Source of the DNA: Parasphingorhabdus flavimaris
GTDB taxonomy: Bacteria; Pseudomonadota; Alphaproteobacteria; Sphingomonadales; Sphingomonadaceae
NCBI RefSeq assembly: GCF_013371215.1
Contig: NZ_JABWMH010000004.1
Location: 1 to 64,000, forward strand
Length of the DNA: 64,000 nucleotides
Direction of reading: 5' to 3'
Of this stretch, positions 46,379 to 56,553 are shown piece by piece; the stretch's first letter is position 1, and each line of letters starts with the position of its first letter. Position numbers and translations under genes: made by a program. The notes beneath the pieces are model-generated. The model made no database searches, was not told where the DNA came from, and saw only the letters and a program-made list of their open reading frames with translations.

Positions 46379-47269
46379 CTAGACCAGCTCTTTCAGCATC
46401 GCATCAAGCGTCGTGCCCAATTCGCTCGGTGAAGGCGAAACGCGGATGCCCGCGGCTTCCATCGCCGCGATCTTGTCTTCCGCGCCGCCCTGGCCGCCCG
46501 AAACAATCGCGCCGGCATGGCCCATGCGGCGTCCCGGAGGTGCGGTGAGACCGGCGATAAAGCCGACCATCGGCTTGCTGCGGCCCTTCTTGGCTTCGTC
46601 AGCAATGAACTGCGCCGCTTCTTCTTCCGCGCTGCCGCCGATTTCACCGATCATGATGATCGACTTGGTTTCGTCGTCGGCCAGGAACAGTTCGAGCACG
46701 TCGATGAAGTTGGTGCCGTTGACCGGATCACCGCCAATGCCGACCGCTGTGGTCTGGCCAAGGCCAACCGCTGTGGTCTGGTGCACCGCTTCATAGGTCA
46801 AGGTACCGGAACGCGAGACCACGCCGACCGAGCCCTTCATGAAGATGCTGCCGGGCATGATGCCGATCTTGCATTCGTCGGGGGTCAGGACGCCGGGGCA
46901 ATTGGGGCCGATCAGGCGCGACTTGCTGCCCTGCAGCGCGCGCTTTACGCGGACCATATCAAGCACCGGAACGCCCTCGGTAATCGCAACAATCAGCTCG
47001 ATTTCGGCATCGATTGCCTCGAGGATCGAGTCCGCCGCGAACGGAGGTGGAACATAGACAACCGAAGCCGTCGCGCCGGTAGCATCCTTGGCTTCCGCCA
47101 CGGTGTTATAGTTCGGCAATCCGATATGGGTCGTGCCGCCCTTGCCCGGCGTAACGCCCGCAACCATCTGCGTGCCATAAGCCAAAGCCTGTTCGGTGTG
47201 GAACGTGCCAGTGTTGCCGGTCATGCCCTGGGTGATGACCTTGGTATTCTTGTCGATCAAAATGCTCAT
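46379..47269 (-). CDS. sucD: Succinyl-CoA synthetase alpha subunit
   Basis: A 296-residue subunit carrying the CoA-binding Rossmann domain ([19 protein letters not shown], residues 12-30) and the phosphorylated histidine in [15 protein letters not shown] near 250. It needs the beta subunit SucC for activity, but no sucC lies beside it: mdh is immediately upstream and sucA downstream. The partner must be encoded elsewhere. Confidence 0.97.
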   Translation of the reverse strand: MSILIDKNTKVITQGMTGNTGTFHTEQALAYGTQMVAGVTPGKGGTTHIGLPNYNTVAEAKDATGATASVVYVPPPFAADSILEAIDAEIELIVAITEGVPVLDMVRVKRALQGSKSRLIGPNCPGVLTPDECKIGIMPGSIFMKGSVGVVSRSGTLTYEAVHQTTAVGLGQTTAVGIGGDPVNGTNFIDVLELFLADDETKSIIMIGEIGGSAEEEAAQFIADEAKKGRSKPMVGFIAGLTAPPGRRMGHAGAIVSGGQGGAEDKIAAMEAAGIRVSPSPSELGTTLDAMLKELV

Positions 47270-47332
47270 AAAATTACTTTCTCGTCATTCCAGCGAAAGC
47301 TGGAACAATCTTCCCAGCGCGCTGCGTTGTAG

Positions 47333-47357
47333 CAAAAATCCCGATTTTTACCGGGAT
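47333..47357 (-). terminator. Probable intrinsic terminator downstream of mdh
   Basis: Read on the minus strand, ATCCCG, an eight-base loop and CGGGAT are followed directly by TTTT, 12 bases past the mdh stop. The 6-bp stem is modest, so it could be a partial terminator that reduces read-through from mdh into sucD. Confidence 0.6.
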
Positions 47358-47368
47358 GCAATTTGCCC

Positions 47369-48394
<1,026 letters not shown>

Positions 48395-48479
48395 TTAAGA
48401 CAAATTCAACCGGAGAAAGCATCATTTTACCTGCTATCTTTGCAATTAGTTCTCAATAGCAATTGTAGTGGCTTAGCCT

Positions 48480-48553
48480 CGTCATCCTGAACTTGTTTCA
48501 GGACCTCCAACGGCTCTCCGTCTCCCGGGTCCTGAAACAAGTTCAGGATGACG
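48480..48553. repeat. Perfect 26-bp inverted repeat (dispersed REP-like element)
   Basis: The arms at 48480-48505 and 48528-48553 are exact reverse complements over 26 bases, separated by a 22-base loop. The left arm also occurs at 42157. It lies in the 312-base gap between divergent mdh and the lipocalin-like gene, the rest of which holds only promoter-like sequence. No T run follows, so a terminator role is less likely than a repetitive palindromic element. It could form a large hairpin in either transcript. Confidence 0.9.
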
Positions 48554-48643
48554 CAGAACAGTAAACATGCTTCCAATTCTTCCAATCTTTTGCGTTGCAA
48601 AGCGAAATTGAAATGCCATGATGCAAGAAAAAGAGGATGCAAC

Positions 48644-49738
48644 ATGCTGACAAAAGGCGACGACTATCCGCTGCACCAGACGCCCGAACCAATGGCGCTA
48701 TCGGGCGGAAACCGGAACTTCTACGACCGCTATTTCTTCAACGGCTATTCGCCTGACGGCAAGATATTCTTCGCTGCAGCACTCGGTGCCTACCCCCAGC
48801 TGGACATCATGGACGCCGCCTTTTGTGTCTCAATCGACGGCAAGCAGCACAATCTCCGCGCCTCGAAGAGAATGTCCAGCGAGCGGCTTGATCTGACCGT
48901 CGGCCCCATCACGATCACGATCGTCGAACCGCTCCAGCGGCTCCACCTGACAGTCGCAGGCAACGACAGCGCGATCACCGCCGACATCCGCTTCACTGCC
49001 CGCCACCAGCCGATCGAAGAACCCCGCTTCATCCGGCGCGACGGCCCGCGACTGCAGATGGACTATACCAGAATGACCCAGAACGGCGACTGGTCGGGGA
49101 CGATCACCGTCGATGGTCAGGATATCGATATCGCCAGTTGCCGCGGCACCCGGGACCGCAGCTGGGGGATCAGGGCGATCGGCGCCGCGGAGTCGCAGCC
49201 GCCGCCAGCCGGAGCCTTTCCGCAATTCTGGTGGCTATGGACCCCGCTCAATTTTGACCAGCACGCCTGCTTTTTCCACAGCAACGACGACGGCGAAGGA
49301 AAGGCCTGGAACCGCCGCGGGGTGGTCGATTCGATTGGAGGAAGCGCAATCGAGTTCGAACCCGAGACGATCGATCTCGCCTATCACAGCGGCTCTCGCC
49401 GCATCAGGCAGGTGCGGCTTGAGACCGGCAACGGATCGCTCTCGATCACGCCCCGCACGGGCGATGCCGCCCGGACATTCTATATGTCGGGCCTCGGCTA
49501 TCTCCACCCGGTCTGGGGCCACGGGATGGATCACGGCGATCTCGAGGTCGCCCACGATGTCATCACCCTCGACCCCGCTCCGGCGATCGACATGACCACT
49601 ATCCATATCCAGGCGCTCAGCGACACCGTGCTGACGGTTGACGGCACCGAACATCGGGGCATCGGTGTGGTCGAGCAATTGTTCATCGGTCCCCACGCAA
49701 CCAGCGGCCTGACCGGGCTGATGGACCCCGCAGCATGA
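48644..49738 (+). CDS. Uncharacterised lipocalin/AttH-like protein
   Basis: A 364-residue soluble protein with no signal peptide, rich in beta-strand patterns. It reads FYDRYFFNGYSPDGKIFFAA near the start, RGTRDRSWGIRAIG at about 160-175 and GHGMDHGDLEVAHD near 305, and resembles the DUF7064/AttH lipocalin-like group (related to carotenoid hydratase CrtC folds). No activity is known to me. The ATG at 48644 follows AGAGG; the frame runs upstream into the inverted repeat without conserved sequence. Its stop overlaps the next gene by four bases, so the two are probably functional partners. Confidence 0.72.
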   Translation: MLTKGDDYPLHQTPEPMALSGGNRNFYDRYFFNGYSPDGKIFFAAALGAYPQLDIMDAAFCVSIDGKQHNLRASKRMSSERLDLTVGPITITIVEPLQRLHLTVAGNDSAITADIRFTARHQPIEEPRFIRRDGPRLQMDYTRMTQNGDWSGTITVDGQDIDIASCRGTRDRSWGIRAIGAAESQPPPAGAFPQFWWLWTPLNFDQHACFFHSNDDGEGKAWNRRGVVDSIGGSAIEFEPETIDLAYHSGSRRIRQVRLETGNGSLSITPRTGDAARTFYMSGLGYLHPVWGHGMDHGDLEVAHDVITLDPAPAIDMTTIHIQALSDTVLTVDGTEHRGIGVVEQLFIGPHATSGLTGLMDPAA

Positions 49739-50775
49739 GCCGCCGCTTCCCCGTCCGTCCCGAAGAATTCGATACCGCCTTTGTCGAGCAGGTTTTCGAC
49801 GCCGCCCCGGGGTCGCTTATATCCCTGAGCCACGAACCGGTCGGCACCGGCCAGGTCTGCGACAGCTATCGGTTCACCTGCGACTGGACAGAAGGCAGCC
49901 ATCCCGCGACTTTCATCGCCAAATGCCCGAGCGCCGACCCGGTCAGCCGGGGAGCCGCCGCGATCTTTCATCTCTATGATATGGAGGTCGGCTGGTATCG
50001 GGACGTCGCGGACCATTGCGATGCACTCTGCCCGAAATCCTATCACGCCGACATTGCCGAGAATGAACAGGAATTCGTCCTGCTGCTCGAGGACATGGCC
50101 CCCGCGTCGCAGGGCGACCAACTGGCGGGAGCATTGCTGATCCAGGTGGAAACGTCACTGGCCGAAGCCGCCGCTCTCCACAGTTTCAAACCGCCAGCCG
50201 GCTTCGAAAATCTTCCATGGCTCGGTCATGGCGAAGGCAATGCCCAGTTTCTCGAGAAAAGTCTGGCGGCCGGCTATCCGCTGTTTCGCGAGCGCTTCTC
50301 GTCCTTGCTGTCGCCCGATATACTGGACCTCGGCCAGCAGCTGGTTGACGGGATCGGGACCTATATCGCGCATCCTCCCGAACAGCAGGCGATCACACAC
50401 GGCGACATGCGGCTCGACAACATCCTCTTCCACGATGACGGCCGTATCGCGGCCCTGGTCGACTGGCAAACCTGCTCTCTGGGCAACCCGGCCAATGACG
50501 TCGCCTATCTGACCGGGACCAGCTTTGCCGACCCGGCCGACCGGCGGCGGCATGAGGAAAATCTGGTCCGGGCCTATTTGGCCCTGCGGCCCGACGCGCC
50601 CGATTTCGACAAATTCTGGACCGAATATCGCCGTCACGCCTTTTCCGGCTTCATCATGGCGATCAACGCCTCGCTCCACGTCGAACGGACCGAGCGCGGA
50701 GACCGGATGTTTGCGGCGATGGCCGAGCGGCCGGCCCAGATGGCCATCGATCTGGACAGCCTGAGTCTGCTCTAG
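49735..50775 (+). CDS. Aminoglycoside phosphotransferase-like kinase (APH/choline kinase fold)
   Basis: A 346-residue kinase-fold protein. The catalytic loop is THGDMRLDNILF (about 222-233) with the Brenner Asp and Asn, and the metal-binding aspartate is in ALVDWQTCSLGNP. Family members phosphorylate small molecules, acyl-linked substrates or antibiotics; nothing here points to resistance. It overlaps the lipocalin-like gene by four bases (ATGA) and the convergent zapE stop by four bases. Substrate unknown. Confidence 0.85.
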   Translation: MSRRFPVRPEEFDTAFVEQVFDAAPGSLISLSHEPVGTGQVCDSYRFTCDWTEGSHPATFIAKCPSADPVSRGAAAIFHLYDMEVGWYRDVADHCDALCPKSYHADIAENEQEFVLLLEDMAPASQGDQLAGALLIQVETSLAEAAALHSFKPPAGFENLPWLGHGEGNAQFLEKSLAAGYPLFRERFSSLLSPDILDLGQQLVDGIGTYIAHPPEQQAITHGDMRLDNILFHDDGRIAALVDWQTCSLGNPANDVAYLTGTSFADPADRRRHEENLVRAYLALRPDAPDFDKFWTEYRRHAFSGFIMAINASLHVERTERGDRMFAAMAERPAQMAIDLDSLSLL

Positions 50776-51887
50776 ACGCCCGCTCCGTGGCCCAGGGCAA
50801 GATATTCGTCCGATTGCATTTCCAGCAACCGCGAAGCAGTGCGTTCAAACTCGAAGGAACCGTCACCCGCAGGGTATAGCGCATCGGGCTCTGCGTCGGC
50901 GCTGGCGAGCAGCTTGACCCGATATTCGTAGAGTGCGTCGATTAGAGTGACAAAGCGCGCGGCCTCGTTGCGATTCTCCTTGGACAGCACCGGTATTCCG
51001 ACGATGATGACGCTGTGATAATGGCGCGCAATCGCCAGATAGTCCTGCGCACCGCGCGCCTCAGCGCATAAACGCTTGAACGAAAACACACCCACGCCTT
51101 TCAGCGATTTCGGAACGGTCAGCAACCGGCCGCCCGGCACCGCGATTTCTGCGGAGGGAACATGCTCACGGTCCTCGGGCGGATAGTCGGTGAGGCGGAA
51201 AAAGGCCTCGCTCAACGCCTTTGTTGCGGCCTCTCCGTTGGGCACATGCCAAAGATCGACATCGCCCAGACGCTCGCGCCGGTAATCGGTCGGACCGTTC
51301 AGTGATATTACTTCGAGCCGGGTCTTGAGCAGTTCGATAAACGGCAAAAAATGCTCGCGGTTGAGACCGTCCTTGTAAAGGTCGTCCGGCGGACGGTTCG
51401 AAGTGGTGACAATCGTCACGCCCGCCTCGACCAGCCCGGTAAACAGCCGCGACATGATCATCGCGTCGGCGCTGTTGTTGACCACCATTTCGTCAAAGGC
51501 GAGAAAGCGCGCCTCGCTGGCCAAGGCAGCGGCAACCGGCAATATCGGATCGCCAAGTTCCTTCTTGCGCTCCTCCCTGATTCTCGCGTGAACATCGAGC
51601 ATGAACTCATGGAAATGGGCGCGTTTCTTCCGGCGGATGTCGAGATTGTTGTAAAATAGATCCATCAGCATCGACTTGCCACGACCGACCCCGCCCCACA
51701 TATAGATGCCCTTGGGAGCGGGCGGCTTCTTGCCAAAGGTGCGCCACAGAATGCTGCCCCGAGGCGGCACGGCTTCGAGCTCTTTCTGCAGCCGGGCGAG
51801 TTGTTTCGCGCAATCGTCCTGATCGGCATCAGGCTTGAGTTCGCCTTGCGCAATCAGCGCCTGATAGCGCTGGTAGAATGCGCTCAT
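50772..51887 (-). CDS. zapE: Cell division ATPase ZapE (AFG1-like)
   Basis: A 371-residue P-loop ATPase. Walker A is GGVGRGKSMLMDLFY (about 65-80), Walker B is FLAFDEMVVNNSADAMI, and sensor 1 lies in IVTTSNRPPDDLY. ZapE/AFG1 members associate with the division ring in bacteria and with respiratory complex quality control in mitochondria. The gene is downstream of a PaaI thioesterase and sdhB on the same strand, overlapping the former by four bases. A respiratory link is conceivable but not shown. Confidence 0.94.
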   Translation of the reverse strand: MSAFYQRYQALIAQGELKPDADQDDCAKQLARLQKELEAVPPRGSILWRTFGKKPPAPKGIYMWGGVGRGKSMLMDLFYNNLDIRRKKRAHFHEFMLDVHARIREERKKELGDPILPVAAALASEARFLAFDEMVVNNSADAMIMSRLFTGLVEAGVTIVTTSNRPPDDLYKDGLNREHFLPFIELLKTRLEVISLNGPTDYRRERLGDVDLWHVPNGEAATKALSEAFFRLTDYPPEDREHVPSAEIAVPGGRLLTVPKSLKGVGVFSFKRLCAEARGAQDYLAIARHYHSVIIVGIPVLSKENRNEAARFVTLIDALYEYRVKLLASADAEPDALYPAGDGSFEFERTASRLLEMQSDEYLALGHGAGV

Positions 51888-52378
51888 TGCATATCTGTTT
51901 TCTGGCGCGGCGCCTTTTTGACGATGGCGGTGAACGAAGCCATATTGTCCTCACCCTCTGCGCCCTGCACCACCAGTCCGCGCATGAACAGAAAACGGCC
52001 GGTTTCCCGGGTTATTTCCACCTGCGCTTCCAGTGGTTCGGTCATTCGCGCGGCACCGATAAAATGGGTCTGCAATTCCAGCGTCACGGCATAGCCGGAT
52101 GGTCCGAGTTCGAAGACCCGCATCGCGGCGAACAGCGAACAGTCGATAAAGCCCATCATCGTGCCGCCATGCACGACATCGCCCAGATTGCGGTGCTTGC
52201 GTTCCGGGAACATGCGGACCCGCGCGATATCATCGCCCAGCCCGTCGCCACCGCGCCGGACAATCAATTTTCCGAGAAAACTATTATAGCAATCGGGATC
52301 GTTCAGCACCCATGTGTACCAACCCGGATAGTCCGGATCGGGATTGCTGATTTCAAAATTACGCTCCGCTTCAGTCAT
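51884..52378 (-). CDS. PaaI family hotdog thioesterase
   Basis: A 164-residue single-hotdog protein. The core is GDVVHGGTMMGFIDCSLFAAM (about 70-90), with the His-Gly-Gly and Asp positions of the PaaI/YdiI group, followed by TLELQTHFIGAARMTEPLEAQVEI. It probably hydrolyses an acyl-CoA. It starts 18 bases after sdhB and overlaps zapE by four bases (ATGA). Confidence 0.88.
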   Translation of the reverse strand: MTEAERNFEISNPDPDYPGWYTWVLNDPDCYNSFLGKLIVRRGGDGLGDDIARVRMFPERKHRNLGDVVHGGTMMGFIDCSLFAAMRVFELGPSGYAVTLELQTHFIGAARMTEPLEAQVEITRETGRFLFMRGLVVQGAEGEDNMASFTAIVKKAPRQKTDMQ

Positions 52379-52396
52379 GAACAGCCTGCCAGCGGT

Positions 52397-53179
52397 TCAA
52401 ACTGCGCGCGCGGCGGTCATCTTCTTGATTTCGGCAATTGCCTTGGCCGGGGACAGACCCTTGGGGCAGGCATTGGCGCAGTTCATGATTGTGTGGCAAC
52501 GATAGAGCCGGAACGGATCTTCCAGTTCGTCGAGCCGCTCACCGGTCATTTCGTCGCGGCTGTCCGCCAGCCAGCGATAGGCTTGCAACAGGATGGCGGG
52601 ACCAAGGAACTTGTCGCTGTTCCACCAATAGCTCGGGCAGCTGGTCTGGCAACAGGCGCACAATATGCACTCGTACAGTCCGTCCAGCTTGTTACGATCT
52701 TCCGGCGATTGCAGCCGTTCCTTGCCCGAAGGGGTCGGCGTGACCGTCTTGAGCCAGGGCTCGATCGAAGCATATTGGGCGTAGAAATGGGTGAAATCCG
52801 GCACCAAATCCTTGATCACTTCCATGTGAGGCAATGGCGTGATCGTGACCTTGTTCCCGCAATCTTCGATCGCGGTGGTGCAGGCCAGGCCATTTTTGCC
52901 GTTGATATTCATCGCGCAGGACCCGCAGATCCCTTCGCGGCAAGAGCGGCGGAAGGTCAGAGTGGCGTCCTGCTCCGACTTCATCTTGATCAGGGCGTCG
53001 AGAACCATCGGACCGCATTCGTCGGTGTCGATCTCGAACGTGTCGTAGCGCGGATTTTCGCCCTTGTCGGGGTCATAGCGATAGACTTTGAACGGCCGTT
53101 TCTTTCCGCCGGTCAGCGCCTGGTGCAACTCGCCCGTTTTGCGAATCTTGCTGTTCTTGGGGAGCGTGAAAGTGGCCAT
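52397..53179 (-). CDS. sdhB: Succinate dehydrogenase iron-sulfur subunit
   Basis: A 260-residue subunit that carries electrons from the flavin to quinone. It holds the three clusters: 2Fe-2S in [11 protein letters not shown] plus [10 protein letters not shown] (about 60-90), 4Fe-4S in [12 protein letters not shown] and 3Fe-4S in [14 protein letters not shown]. The ATG at 53179 starts [12 protein letters not shown]. No sdhA, sdhC or sdhD is adjacent; a paaI-like gene follows and an esterase precedes it on the same strand. Confidence 0.97.
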   Translation of the reverse strand: MATFTLPKNSKIRKTGELHQALTGGKKRPFKVYRYDPDKGENPRYDTFEIDTDECGPMVLDALIKMKSEQDATLTFRRSCREGICGSCAMNINGKNGLACTTAIEDCGNKVTITPLPHMEVIKDLVPDFTHFYAQYASIEPWLKTVTPTPSGKERLQSPEDRNKLDGLYECILCACCQTSCPSYWWNSDKFLGPAILLQAYRWLADSRDEMTGERLDELEDPFRLYRCHTIMNCANACPKGLSPAKAIAEIKKMTAARAV

Positions 53180-53283
53180 GTCTGTCGGATTCCCTTGTTC
53201 TGCGGATCGGCATAACCAAGAAGTGCCATTATCTCAACCGTTTTGCGCAGCAAAAACAACGGCGAGCCTATCATTTCATGCGA

Positions 53284-54168
53284 TCACTTGTGGCGTTCGA
53301 AAAAGGCCACCATGTCATCCAGCACCGGCGCCTTGTGGCGAAACGGCTTGGCCACCGCCATCATGATCTCGAGATGGTCGATATCGGGATATTCGACATA
53401 TTCCGCATCGCCACCCGCCTCGAGGATTTTGTCCCGCAAGGTCTTGCTGTTGCGCGGCTTGACCTTGGTGTCGTTATCGCCGCTGGAGAGCCAGAGTGGC
53501 GGCGCATCGGGCCGCACGAAATTGACCGGCTGAGTCATCTCCGGCCTGTGAAATTCGCCAAAGCTCTGCTTGGTGGTTTCGGAATCAAACGGATAGAAAT
53601 CATAGGGCCCGGCCAGCGCCGCGACGCCCCTGATCAGGTCCGGTGACTTGCCTTCGCGCCCCAGCCATTGCCGGTCGAGCGCGAGCATCATGACATTATA
53701 GGCTCCGGCGGATTGGCCGGAGAGGAATATCCGCCGGCTGTCACCGCCATGTTCGCCAATATTGTCGTGGACCCAGGCAAGAGCCTTGGCGCTGTCTTCG
53801 AGAAAGCCGGGAAAGCGGGTTTTGGGGAACAGCCGGTAATCCGGCAGCACCACAATATACCCGCGACTGGCCAGCGCCCTGCCGGTGAATGCATAATGAT
53901 CCTTGGCGCCGTCACGCCATCCACCACCATAGATGAACATGATGACCGGAAGCGGTTCGGTCGTCATGCCTTTGGGCGTCCAGATATTAAGCCCCAGGCC
54001 CAGTTCCTGATCATAGATCTGGTTCTCGACCAGCAGCTTCGCATCGCTGTCGCCGGGCATGATATTATTGGCGATATCAAGCTGCTTCGGTCCTGGTTGC
54101 GAGACGAACCACCAGCCAAGGCCAGCGCAGGCCAGCAACAAAACAGAGATTATGACAAGCCACTTCAT
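53284..54168 (-). CDS. Alpha/beta hydrolase (carboxylesterase type)
   Basis: A 294-residue exported or membrane-anchored esterase. Residues 2-22 form a hydrophobic anchor (WLVIISVLLLACAGLGWWF). Oxyanion region VIMFIYGGGWRDG (the HGGG-like motif, here YGGG), nucleophile elbow FLSGQSAGAYNVMM, and C-terminal YPDIDHLEIMMAV with the likely catalytic histidine. The substrate is not predictable. It lies 22 bases after thrC, same strand. Confidence 0.88.
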   Translation of the reverse strand: MKWLVIISVLLLACAGLGWWFVSQPGPKQLDIANNIMPGDSDAKLLVENQIYDQELGLGLNIWTPKGMTTEPLPVIMFIYGGGWRDGAKDHYAFTGRALASRGYIVVLPDYRLFPKTRFPGFLEDSAKALAWVHDNIGEHGGDSRRIFLSGQSAGAYNVMMLALDRQWLGREGKSPDLIRGVAALAGPYDFYPFDSETTKQSFGEFHRPEMTQPVNFVRPDAPPLWLSSGDNDTKVKPRNSKTLRDKILEAGGDAEYVEYPDIDHLEIMMAVAKPFRHKAPVLDDMVAFFERHK

Positions 54169-54190
54169 ATTCTAAGCCTTAACCAGCCGG

Positions 54191-55426
54191 TCAGGCGCTG
54201 GCAATGGCGCTCCAGTCGATCGGCTGATGGCGGTCCAGCGCAGCATCAGCAGCGGGCATGGGATATTTGAGACCATTGCCGCAGTTGAACAGCACGGCGC
54301 GGTCGGACTTTCCGATCAGCCCGTCCTCAAGCGCCTTCAGATAGGCAGCGGCGGTCGCTGCACCTTCAGGACAGAGCAAAAGCCCGTCTTCCTGCCCGAT
54401 CCTCTGTTGCGCCGCGATGATCGCTTCATCCTCGACCGCAATCGCGAAACCACCGGACTCGCGCACCGCCTGCAATATCAGAAAGTCGCCAATCGCCACC
54501 GGCACGCGGATACCGGCGGCGACCGTACTGGCATTTTCCCACAATGGCGCGTGGTCGAGCCCCTTTTCCCAGGCATCGACAATCGGCGCGCAACCGGTAG
54601 CCTGCACCGCAACCATCCGCGGCCGCCGGGATCCGATAAAGCCGATCGCTTCGAGTTCGTCAAAAGCCTTCCACATGCCGATAAGGCCGGTGCCGCCGCC
54701 GGTCGGATAGAAAATCACATCCGGCATTTCCCAGCCCAGTTGTTCGACCAGTTCGAGTCCCATCGTCTTCTTGCCTTCGATCCGGTAAGGCTCTTTCAGG
54801 GTCGAGAGATTGAACCAGCCCATTTCCGCTTCGCCGTCAGCGACAATCTTGCCGCAGTCGTTGATCAGGCCGTTCACTCGCCAGACCTTGCCTCCCTGCA
54901 ACGCGATCTCCCGGACATTCACCTCGGGCGTGTCGTCGGGGCAAAAGACAAAGGCTTCCATTCCGGCTCGCCGGGCATAAGCGGCCATTGCCGCTCCGGC
55001 ATTGCCATTGGTCGGCATCGCGAGCCGCTTCAGCCCGAGTTCCTTCGCCATCGACACCGCCATGACCAGCCCGCGAGCCTTGAATGAACCGGTCGGCAGA
55101 CGGCCTTCGTCCTTGACGATCACATTGGACCCGAGAGAATTGTCGAGCGCGACGAGTGGCGTCATATCCTCGCCCAGCGAAACGATATTGGTCGCGCTGG
55201 CGACCGGCAATAGTTCGCGATAGCGCCAGAGGTCGGCAGGCCTGCTGGCGAGCTTTTCCTTGGTCAATTCGCCGGCAACCGCGTCCAGATCATAGCGCAC
55301 CAATATCGGCGCACCCGCTGGTGACAGGTTTTGCACGGTTCCGGCGGGCAAGGCCTCTCCGGTTTTGGAACATTCCAGATGGGTGACGAAATTGGTGATG
55401 TCTGCGGATCGGTTATCTTGGTTCAT
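54191..55426 (-). CDS. thrC: Threonine synthase
   Basis: A 411-residue PLP enzyme that converts O-phosphohomoserine to threonine. The PLP lysine is in GRLPTGSFKARGLVMA (about 115-130), the Gly-rich phosphate loop is YPTGGGTGLIGMWKAF, and a cysteine pair is missing, as in the compact bacterial/archaeal form. An N-terminal motif FVTHLECSKTGEALPAG is like the zinc-finger-less leader of this type. The main alternative is a related threonine dehydratase-fold enzyme, which is less likely given the N-terminal signature. Confidence 0.88.
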   Translation of the reverse strand: MNQDNRSADITNFVTHLECSKTGEALPAGTVQNLSPAGAPILVRYDLDAVAGELTKEKLASRPADLWRYRELLPVASATNIVSLGEDMTPLVALDNSLGSNVIVKDEGRLPTGSFKARGLVMAVSMAKELGLKRLAMPTNGNAGAAMAAYARRAGMEAFVFCPDDTPEVNVREIALQGGKVWRVNGLINDCGKIVADGEAEMGWFNLSTLKEPYRIEGKKTMGLELVEQLGWEMPDVIFYPTGGGTGLIGMWKAFDELEAIGFIGSRRPRMVAVQATGCAPIVDAWEKGLDHAPLWENASTVAAGIRVPVAIGDFLILQAVRESGGFAIAVEDEAIIAAQQRIGQEDGLLLCPEGAATAAAYLKALEDGLIGKSDRAVLFNCGNGLKYPMPAADAALDRHQPIDWSAIASA

Positions 55427-55484
55427 GATGCCGAGCTAGCATCCCCCGCTCGGCAATCCACCCAATAATTCCATTGTCGGTTGA

Positions 55485-56498
55485 TCAAGCAATCAGGCCG
55501 TTGCGCTTCAAGCCTTCCGCAATGATCGTTTCGAGCAGTTGCGCATGACTGAAGCCCGCGGCCGCAGCCGATTTGGCCACGACCTTCTCGGACCATAGAT
55601 TGCAGTTGAGATTGATCTCGATAAAATTGACTTCGCCGGTCTTCTTGTCCAGCCGAAACTCGATCCGTCCATAGTCAAACGGCTCGAATTCACGGGCAAT
55701 CCGCTCCGCCATCTCCTGAACCCGCGGAGCAAATTCCGGATCGTCAAAGCGTTTCAGAGTCGCTTTCTCTGTATTGGGCACCAAATCGCGCTTTTCATAA
55801 TAGGTCCAGAGCTTCTGCGTATCTTCCCGTTCATAGATCAGCATCGGCAACGCTTTGGGTCCGTCGGAACTGATGAAGGCAGCCTGCACGTCATATCCAT
55901 CGAGATAGGGTTCAACAATCGCATCGTGACCCTGGCCATGAATTCCGGCAACGGCGTTGGCGACGCCGGCCCAATCAAAGGCATCCGAAATCCCCCAGCT
56001 CGCCGAACTGGCATTCGGCTTGATGACCCAGCGCTCGGCTGTTGGACAGTCAGCCTCCAGCACCGGGGCGCCGCGCCGGTAGCAAAACCAGGGCGCGGTC
56101 GGAACGCCGGCATGGGTTGCGACGAGCTTGGATACCGATTTGTCATCCCCCACGCCGCGAATGAAGGGCATCGCACCGACATAGGCGATCCGGTGCATGT
56201 TGCACAGCAGCGGAATCATCATTTCGCTGTTCACGAAGCCGCCCCGATTCAACAATGGAAAGACAAAATCCACGCCCGGATGATCGAACAATATGTCGTA
56301 CTTGTCCTCGACCGCGAGATTTATGCCAAGACTTTCGAGACTGGTTCTAACCTCGTGATGATATATGGCGTGATTGCCATCTTCGGGATGCATCCCGCCG
56401 CCCCAATGGGCATGTTTCGCTAGATATAAGAATTTCAGCCGCTCTTTGGCTTCATCGGGAATCGCAAGCGGCAGCACATCGGGAGATTTTGACATCAT
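55485..56498 (-). CDS. ATP-grasp protein resembling D-alanine-D-alanine ligase
   Basis: A 337-residue ATP-grasp fold protein. The N-terminal domain has DHPGVDFVFPLLNRGG; the ATP lid region is RWVIKPNASSASWGI (about 165-180), followed by IVEPYLDGYDVQAAFI, and the metal segment is NFIEINLNCNLWSEKVVAKSAAAAG near 300. The general plan is that of Ddl enzymes, but the usual KP..GSS.G loop and the N-x-x-P-G-x-T active-site segment are altered, so peptidoglycan dipeptide synthesis is unlikely. A different carboxylate-amine ligase activity is suggested. Followed by a nucleotidyltransferase on the same strand upstream. Confidence 0.8.
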   Translation of the reverse strand: MMSKSPDVLPLAIPDEAKERLKFLYLAKHAHWGGGMHPEDGNHAIYHHEVRTSLESLGINLAVEDKYDILFDHPGVDFVFPLLNRGGFVNSEMMIPLLCNMHRIAYVGAMPFIRGVGDDKSVSKLVATHAGVPTAPWFCYRRGAPVLEADCPTAERWVIKPNASSASWGISDAFDWAGVANAVAGIHGQGHDAIVEPYLDGYDVQAAFISSDGPKALPMLIYEREDTQKLWTYYEKRDLVPNTEKATLKRFDDPEFAPRVQEMAERIAREFEPFDYGRIEFRLDKKTGEVNFIEINLNCNLWSEKVVAKSAAAAGFSHAQLLETIIAEGLKRNGLIA

Positions 56499-56553
56499 AC
56501 TGATTCTCTTGGCTATGTTCTGGAATATAATTCAAAAATCTAGGGCAAAACAA

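Noticed and set aside
43505-46432. 975-codon open frame on the plus strand
   Set aside because: It is exactly antisense to sucA, has no recognisable domain, and the minus-strand protein is fully conserved.
47283-47306. CCAGC-GAAA-GCTGG hairpin near the sucD start
   Set aside because: Only 5 bp and no T run; too weak to call a regulatory element.
54191-55426. Diaminopropionate ammonia-lyase or threonine dehydratase instead of threonine synthase
   Set aside because: The N-terminal signature and the Gly-rich phosphate loop fit threonine synthase better, although the fold is shared.
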